Program-made: the position numbers and the translations under genes
Shown here: one piece after another, positions 58,804 through 64,000 of the stretch
Layout of the letters: the number at the start of each line of letters is the position of its first letter
How positions within the stretch are numbered: position 1 is the stretch's first letter
Notes under the pieces: generated by a model
The model's database searches: none
What the model saw: the letters and a program-made list of their open reading frames with translations, nothing else
Told to the model about the DNA's origin: nothing
NCBI RefSeq assembly: GCF_027483985.1
Contig: NZ_JAIXTJ010000008.1
Coordinates: 44,876 to 108,875, forward strand
DNA: 64,000 bases
Reading direction: 5' to 3'
Origin: Flavobacterium sp.
GTDB lineage: Bacteria; Bacteroidota; Bacteroidia; Flavobacteriales; Flavobacteriaceae

Positions 58804-61071
58804 TCAAGGCTTAATAATCAAAACCGACGGAATATTACTTAACCAAACACTTTCAGAATCTACTAAATTTTTCCAACTTTCAAGTGATATCATCATCATG
58901 TCTTGTTGTAAAAGAAAACCAGCTTTCATTTGAGTTTCATCAATAGTTGTAATTCTATCTACAAAAGAATTTTGAAGCGTACTTATAGCATTTTCAATAA
59001 CAAAATTATTTTTAACCTGATTGTTAATGTCTAAAATAGTGATTTTGGTATCGTTGTTATAAATTAATTTTTGAGAATATTCCATCAAAAAAGCATCTTC
59101 TGAACCAAATATTGGAACAAATACATTTTCAACTTTTACTAAATCTTTATCAATTAAAATACCAAGTGGTTTTTTAGTTTTAGAAATCACTAAACGTGTT
59201 CGATCATCAAATGGTGAATTGACAAACAAACCTTCTTTTCCGGTAAATTTATCTAATAATCGGTCAGGGTTTATAAGTCGTGTGGTAAATCCTAAAACTT
59301 TTCCTAGAAACGAACCTTCAAAAATTGATTTTCCTAAACCAACTAGTACCAAATCATATTCTCCTCTAACGGCAATATCAGCGATATCATTCTCAATATC
59401 TATAGTAGATTTAAATATCGTGGTTAATTTTTGATTCAACACCTGTGATTCTTCAAGTATTGGTTCAAAAGTTTCTTTTTCATATTCTTCTAGGTTGTAA
59501 GAATGCACCTCATCACTCAAAGACAAATGCAAAGCAGTAACATTGCAATTCTCTTTCTGCTTTTTGACAAAACTATTGGCCAAACGAAGAAGCGATTTTC
59601 CTTTTTCATTATTCCCGAAAGAAATTAATATTTTAAAATTACTGTTACTAATCTCGGTAGGAATAATAACTTCTCTTCGCTTAAAAATATAATTAATAAA
59701 ATCAATTGCTGGTCCAGTCATAAAGGTTGTAAACAAGGCCATTATCACCATCATTGTAAAAACTTCCGCAGAAAGCACACCTAAGTCGTAGCCAATATTA
59801 AGTACAACTAATTCCATCAATCCACGAGTATTCATCAAGGCACCAATTGTTAAACTATCACGCCAATTTTGCCCCACGAATTTTGCTGCAAGAGCACTAC
59901 CCACAAATTTTCCGACAACCGCCACAAGGATAATTAAGCCAGTAACTTTCCATAAATAAATGTCATTTATCAAACCTATTTGTGTGCGCAAACCGGTAAA
60001 AACAAAAAATAATGGAAGTAATAAAATCAGTGCTACATCTTCAACTTTTTCAATAAATATTTTTCTGATATTGATGATGTCTGGCATAATTGCACCAGTC
60101 ATAAAAGCTCCGAAAAGTGCATGAATTCCGATAATTTCAGTTAAATAAGATGAAATTATTAAGGTCAGCAAAAATATGGCAACAACAGGTTTGCTTAAAT
60201 TATCTCTGGTAGCATATAAGTCTCCAATCTTTTTCAAGAATGGTTTCACCAAGAAAAGCATCATTAACACATAAAAAGTCGCTAATAAAATGATGTATAA
60301 CGAACTCACAAATGTTCCTGCTTTTACAATGGCTATAACTGCTGCAAGCAAACACCAAGCTGTGATATCGTCGGCTGCAGCACAGGTTATAACGATGGTT
60401 CCGAGTTTGGTTTTGTGAATTCCTCGTTCTTGAACAATTCTTGCCAAAACCGGAAACGCCGTGATACTCATAGCAATTCCCATAAACAAACTGAAAGATA
60501 GAAATTCAACGCCTTCGGGCGCAAATTTATAATAAATAAAATAAGACAATCCTATTCCTAAGGCAAACGGAAATACAATACTTGCGTGACTAATAACTAC
60601 TGCGTCGTTCGCTTTGTTTTTTAATACTTTTAAATCCAATTCCATTCCAATCACGAACATAAAAAGAATCAAACCTATCTGACTTAAGAATTGTAAATTA
60701 CCTAATGACTCTTTCGGAAAAAGCAGTGACGAATATTCAGGAAAATACATTCCAACAACAGATGGACCGAGAAAGATTCCGGCAATAATCTCACCAATAA
60801 CGCTAGGTTGACCAATTTTTCTAAAAATCCATCCGAAAAAACGAGCCACAATGATAATGGTAATAATCTGCAACAACAAGATAGCCAATGGATGTTCAAG
60901 ATTGTGTATCAATGAATTAAGAAACTGACCAAAAAAAGTATCATTTGACGTTTTGGTAATCACATCGCGACCAATTTCCAAATCTTTTCCTTTGGTGACA
61001 ATCCAAAACATTAGCGCTATAAAACCGCCCGTTACACCAATGTAGAATATTCCATTTTTAAATTTCTTCAT
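58804..61071 (-). CDS. cation:proton antiporter with C-terminal UspA-type domain
   Basis: A 755-residue membrane antiporter of the CPA2 type. Residues about 70-440 hold 12-13 helices with the family's acid residues (FLGPSVVG and AADDITAWCLLAAV carry the conserved Asp). Residues 470-755 form a cytoplasmic universal-stress-protein-like region. It likely exchanges Na+ or K+ for protons. ATG at 61071 is chosen over a GTG four codons upstream. It is convergent with the DUF5686 gene with no terminator. Confidence 0.9.
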   Translation of the reverse strand: MKKFKNGIFYIGVTGGFIALMFWIVTKGKDLEIGRDVITKTSNDTFFGQFLNSLIHNLEHPLAILLLQIITIIIVARFFGWIFRKIGQPSVIGEIIAGIFLGPSVVGMYFPEYSSLLFPKESLGNLQFLSQIGLILFMFVIGMELDLKVLKNKANDAVVISHASIVFPFALGIGLSYFIYYKFAPEGVEFLSFSLFMGIAMSITAFPVLARIVQERGIHKTKLGTIVITCAAADDITAWCLLAAVIAIVKAGTFVSSLYIILLATFYVLMMLFLVKPFLKKIGDLYATRDNLSKPVVAIFLLTLIISSYLTEIIGIHALFGAFMTGAIMPDIINIRKIFIEKVEDVALILLLPLFFVFTGLRTQIGLINDIYLWKVTGLIILVAVVGKFVGSALAAKFVGQNWRDSLTIGALMNTRGLMELVVLNIGYDLGVLSAEVFTMMVIMALFTTFMTGPAIDFINYIFKRREVIIPTEISNSNFKILISFGNNEKGKSLLRLANSFVKKQKENCNVTALHLSLSDEVHSYNLEEYEKETFEPILEESQVLNQKLTTIFKSTIDIENDIADIAVRGEYDLVLVGLGKSIFEGSFLGKVLGFTTRLINPDRLLDKFTGKEGLFVNSPFDDRTRLVISKTKKPLGILIDKDLVKVENVFVPIFGSEDAFLMEYSQKLIYNNDTKITILDINNQVKNNFVIENAISTLQNSFVDRITTIDETQMKAGFLLQQDMMMISLESWKNLVDSESVWLSNIPSVLIIKP

Positions 61072-61227
61072 CTTAAAAAACACTTTTTTCCACTACAAAT
61101 ATGAGAAAACTTAATTATAAATTGGCGCAATATTATAAAATTAATATAAATTTTAAATCCCTGCTTTTCTAGTTAAATTTAAGCATAAAAGATAGCATTA
61201 AATTCTTTAAGTCCAAGCGGTTTTCAC

Positions 61228-61235
61228 TACCTTTG
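61228..61235 (+). promoter_or_regulatory. -7 element of the MMPL-type gene
   Basis: TACCTTTG fits TAnnTTTG, 20 bp before the ATG at 61256. The 170-bp gap otherwise shows no gene. Confidence 0.6.
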
Positions 61236-61255
61236 CACTCGTTTTAAAATTTCAA

Positions 61256-63676
61256 ATGAAAAAGTTATTAGGTATTGGTTTTTGGGAATTAATTGCCCGA
61301 ATTATCCTTAGAAATAGAATTTTACTCTTGTGTCTAGTTGTATTGTTTACAATGCTAATGGCATTTCAGTGGAAGAATTTGAAATTTACTCAAACTGAAG
61401 CCAACTTAATTCCTGCTGATGACAAAGTAAATGTTGACTATAATACGTTCCTTAAAAACTTTGGTGAAGAGGGAAACCTTATTGTTATTGCCACAAAAGA
61501 CAAAAAATTATTCACTCCCGACATTTATAAAAAATGGAGCGAATTGATGCACAAAATCAAATCTGATAAAGAAATTGATTTAGTGATTACCGTTGATAAC
61601 CTTCAAAAACTCAGTAAAAACAATGCTTCACAAACCTTTGAACTCAAACCTTTAGTAGATCAATCTAAAACGCTTGACGAAAATTATTTAAAACAAATCA
61701 AAGCTGAATTGTTTAACAAAATGCCTTTTTATGAAGGATTGTTGTTCAATAAAAAATCAGGCGCTATTCGTTCAGCTATTTATTTAGATAAAAAAATCGT
61801 AAATACTATTGCAAGAAAAGAATACATCTTAAAAAAGTTTATACCTGAAATCGATAAATTCGAAAAAGAAACTGGAATTGACCTTCGCACTTCAGGAATG
61901 CCTTATATTAGAACACTAAACGCAAAAACAATTGTAGACGAAATCGGAATATTTATTGGAGCTGCATTGCTAATCACTTCTTTAATTTTCTTCTTCTTCT
62001 TTCGTTCGTTTAGGGCAACTTTAATTTCGCTCCTTATAGTAATAATCGGTGTAATGTGGTCTTTCGGCATCATTGCGCTTTTCGGATATGAAATCACCGT
62101 TTTAACTGCTTTAGTACCAACATTGGTAATTGTAATCGGAATTCCGAACTGTATTTTTCTAATAAATAAATACCATCAAGAATATCAAAAACACCACAAT
62201 AAAGCCAAAGCACTGCAACGCGTTATTACAAAAACCGGAACAGCAACGTTGATGACCAATTTAACGACTGCTTTTGGTTTTGCTACTTTTATTGCTACAA
62301 ACAACACCTTATTGTCAGAGTTTGGTGTGGTTACTTCTATCAATATTATTGCAATTTATTTGCTTTGCTTAATCGTAATTCCGATTTTCTTTAGTTACAT
62401 TCCTGCGCCAATTCCAAGACATTTAGGACATTTAGAAAGAGAGTATCTCACCTCGTTTATGAACTGGATTGTTCGCACAGTAAAATTCAATCGCGTTGGA
62501 GTTTATGTAACGGCGGTAATTCTTCTTGTGTTTGGAATCATAGGAATTTATGAAATAAGAATTTCGGGAAGTATTATTGAAGATATGCCTAAAAAAACGG
62601 CCTTCTTTGATGACATTCGTTTCTTCGAAAAAGAATTTGATGGTGTAATGCCATTAGAAATAATGATTGACACCAAAAAGAAAAATGGTGCTATGAAATT
62701 GACCAATTTGCGAAGAATGGAAGATTTAGAAGAAACCATAACTGACATTCCTGAACTCTCTAAACCATTGTCAATCGTTAATGTTGCCAAAAGTTTTAAT
62801 CAAGCTTACTACAACGGAAATCCAGAATTTTACTCGTTGCCTTCACCAAATGAAGAGTTTGCATTGTTGCCTTACATAAAAAATTCGTTAAAAAATTCGA
62901 AAGACAATCAACTGAAAAGTTATATTTCTAATGATGGAAGTATTGCTCGAATCACCACTTTTATTAAAGATGAAAATGGTGAAAAAATGAAATCAATCGA
63001 GGCACAACTTCGAAACAAAATCAATAAAATATTTCCGTCACCAAAATATGAGGTTATTATCACCGGAAAAGCTTTGGTTTTTCAAAAAGGAACTAAATAT
63101 TTATTAGATAATTTGTTGTCATCATTATTGTTCGCATTTTTAATCACAGCAGGTTTAGTTGCCATAATGTTCCGCTCGTTTAAAATGGTTTTGGTTTCTA
63201 TCATTCCAAATTTATTGCCACTGTTAATGACCGCTGGTTTGATGGGCTTTTTAGGAATTCCGTTAAAACCATCAACGATTTTGGTTTTTGGAATTGCTTT
63301 CGGAATGTCAGTTGATGACACCTTGAGATTCTTAGCACAATACCGCTTAGAACTTTCTAGAAACGATTGGAAAATAAAAAAATCGGTTTTTGCCACTTTC
63401 GACGATGCCGGAATCAGTATGTTTTATACATCAATTGTTTTGTTCTTTGGATTTTCCGTATTCATGTTATCAAGTTTTGGCGGAACCATTGCTCTTGGCG
63501 GATTGGTTGCTTTGACACTATTCTTCGGAATGTTATCTAATTTAGTTTTGCTTCCGTCATTAGTATTAACTTTGAACAAAACATTGGCAAACGAACAAGA
63601 ATTGAAAACTCCAATAATTGATATTTTAGAGCACACCGACGAAGAATTAGACGAGTTAGAAAACAAAAATAAATAG
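61256..63676 (+). CDS. MMPL/RND-family exporter
   Basis: An 806-residue transporter with two repeats of six membrane helices and two large extracytoplasmic loops. The second-half helix FGIAFGMSVDDTLRF has the proton-relay Asp pair typical of the MMPL/HAE3-type RND exporters. The first half has VPTLVIVIGIPNCIFLINKYHQE. These exporters move lipids, hopanoids or hydrophobic compounds across the envelope. The partner proteins and substrate are not visible. The next gene, asnS, has its own promoter. Confidence 0.92.
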   Translation: MKKLLGIGFWELIARIILRNRILLLCLVVLFTMLMAFQWKNLKFTQTEANLIPADDKVNVDYNTFLKNFGEEGNLIVIATKDKKLFTPDIYKKWSELMHKIKSDKEIDLVITVDNLQKLSKNNASQTFELKPLVDQSKTLDENYLKQIKAELFNKMPFYEGLLFNKKSGAIRSAIYLDKKIVNTIARKEYILKKFIPEIDKFEKETGIDLRTSGMPYIRTLNAKTIVDEIGIFIGAALLITSLIFFFFFRSFRATLISLLIVIIGVMWSFGIIALFGYEITVLTALVPTLVIVIGIPNCIFLINKYHQEYQKHHNKAKALQRVITKTGTATLMTNLTTAFGFATFIATNNTLLSEFGVVTSINIIAIYLLCLIVIPIFFSYIPAPIPRHLGHLEREYLTSFMNWIVRTVKFNRVGVYVTAVILLVFGIIGIYEIRISGSIIEDMPKKTAFFDDIRFFEKEFDGVMPLEIMIDTKKKNGAMKLTNLRRMEDLEETITDIPELSKPLSIVNVAKSFNQAYYNGNPEFYSLPSPNEEFALLPYIKNSLKNSKDNQLKSYISNDGSIARITTFIKDENGEKMKSIEAQLRNKINKIFPSPKYEVIITGKALVFQKGTKYLLDNLLSSLLFAFLITAGLVAIMFRSFKMVLVSIIPNLLPLLMTAGLMGFLGIPLKPSTILVFGIAFGMSVDDTLRFLAQYRLELSRNDWKIKKSVFATFDDAGISMFYTSIVLFFGFSVFMLSSFGGTIALGGLVALTLFFGMLSNLVLLPSLVLTLNKTLANEQELKTPIIDILEHTDEELDELENKNK

Positions 63677-63689
63677 TTTTTCAGGAGTT

Positions 63690-63778
63690 AATCTAAGTAT
63701 CTGCTCTCTCATTTTCTTTTTGTAAAGAAAAAAATAAAAAGGTAAATGCGAAAGCAATTAGATATCTGGGCTAAATCA
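63690..63778 (-). repeat. flavobacterial intergenic repeat, copy 4 (reversed, degenerate)
   Basis: On the minus strand this reads ATTTAGCCCAGATATCTAAT, then a TTTTTATTTTTTTCTTTAC / CAAAAAGAAAATG hairpin-like centre, then AGAGAGCAGATA. It matches the head, purine-pyrimidine centre and AGCxxATA tail of copies 1-3, with more substitutions. Confidence 0.45.
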
Positions 63779-63789
63779 GTAGAATAATT

Positions 63790-63797
63790 TATATTTG
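63790..63797 (+). promoter_or_regulatory. -7 element of asnS
   Basis: TATATTTG fits TAnnTTTG, 48 bp before the ATG at 63846. It is followed by AT-rich TAATATTTAATATTTAAAATCT repeats, of which TAATATTTAATATTT is clear. Confidence 0.6.
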
Positions 63798-63845
63798 CAA
63801 TAAGATTCATATCTAATATTTAATATTTAAAATCTAATATTTATA

Positions 63846-64000
63846 ATGAAACATACAAAAGTTAAAGACTTATTAAATAGTTCGAAAGCGAATTATGAAG
63901 TAAATGCAAAAGGTTGGGTTAGAACTTTTAGAAACAATCAATTTATAGCGTTGAACGATGGTTCGACAATTAATAATATTCAATGTGTAGTCGATTTTGA
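63846..64000 (+). CDS. asnS: asparaginyl-tRNA synthetase, 5' part
   Basis: The first 51 codons, cut by the window end. [20 protein letters not shown] followed by [20 protein letters not shown] is the OB-fold anticodon-binding start of AsnRS (compare GWVRxxRxxKxxxFxxLNDGS). Long class II catalytic domain expected beyond the edge. Confidence 0.92.
   Translation, partial: MKHTKVKDLLNSSKANYEVNAKGWVRTFRNNQFIALNDGSTINNIQCVVDF

Noticed and set aside
1..64000. tRNA, rRNA, CRISPR, transposase or phage genes
   Set aside because: No cloverleaf, array or transposase motif was seen in the intergenic regions or proteins; a covariance and profile scan would confirm.

Overview
The window looks like chromosome from a Flavobacterium-type member of the Flavobacteriaceae (Bacteroidota). 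DNA is AT-rich. Many genes are preceded by the Bacteroidota promoter element TAnnTTTG. There are type IX secretion (T9SS) C-terminal sorting domains, a TonB-dependent receptor with a surface-type lipoprotein, and many families typical of the phylum (DUF4271, DUF4296, DUF3098, DUF5686, S16 with a long acidic tail). I see no rRNA, tRNA, CRISPR array, insertion sequence or prophage. The last gene, asnS, is cut by the window edge.

Layout. 1-1600: RRM RNA-binding protein and a lipoprotein. 1771-3648: rpsP, rimM and a tRNA adenine methyltransferase. 3881-7844: glutaryl-CoA dehydrogenase, a DUF3050 protein, a metallophosphoesterase and an SGNH lipoprotein. 7846-13948: a seven-gene minus-strand operon with an AdoMet decarboxylase, a zinc-ribbon DUF4178 membrane protein, a tiny membrane protein, DUF350, a membrane-fused spermidine-synthase-like enzyme, a Tat-exported flavoprotein and a histidine-bearing polytopic membrane protein. 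14045-16954: iron-sulfur and redox module (ferredoxin, ferredoxin-NADP reductase, NifU-like scaffold, Mrp). 17151-20949: alkyltransferase-like protein, LysE exporter, trmB, LpxH-like phosphatase and glycosyltransferase. 20923-26899: PhoR/PhoB-like two-component pair divergent from a TonB-dependent receptor and a surface lipoprotein. 27126-30891: MORN protein, a stand-alone T9SS sorting domain, a T9SS lamin-tail protein and a LuxE-like protein. 30921-37381: tyrS, an epimerase, DUF4296, pyrC, a dolichol-phosphate-mannose-synthase-like enzyme, DUF4271 and hemD. 37503-44924: pckA, small membrane proteins, a saccharopine dehydrogenase with an Lrp regulator, and a Zn peptidase. 45116-54656: leuS, ftsX, uppP, truB, a patatin, pyrH and frr. 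54657-64000: a T9SS RCC1-repeat gene between two identical 58-bp repeats, DUF5686, an antiporter, an MMPL/RND exporter and asnS.

How genes work together. The most system-like locus is the 7.8-14 kb operon. It pairs a complete-looking AdoMet decarboxylase, the source of the aminopropyl donor, with an aminopropyltransferase domain fused to membrane helices, plus an exported flavin oxidoreductase and several uncharacterised membrane proteins. I infer a membrane-coupled aminopropylation pathway with an unknown acceptor. The PhoRB-like pair, with a Pho-box-like site next to the TonB-dependent receptor, suggests phosphate-responsive outer-membrane uptake. Glutaryl-CoA dehydrogenase and saccharopine dehydrogenase both fit lysine breakdown.

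Other notable structure: the 58-bp repeat footprint of a gene gained between frr and the DUF5686 gene; degenerate flavobacterial intergenic repeats; short 7-8-bp tandem arrays between genes; and mutually exclusive hairpins before pyrH. Start codons were moved from an upstream TTG or GTG to an internal ATG in ten genes, as noted in their entries.
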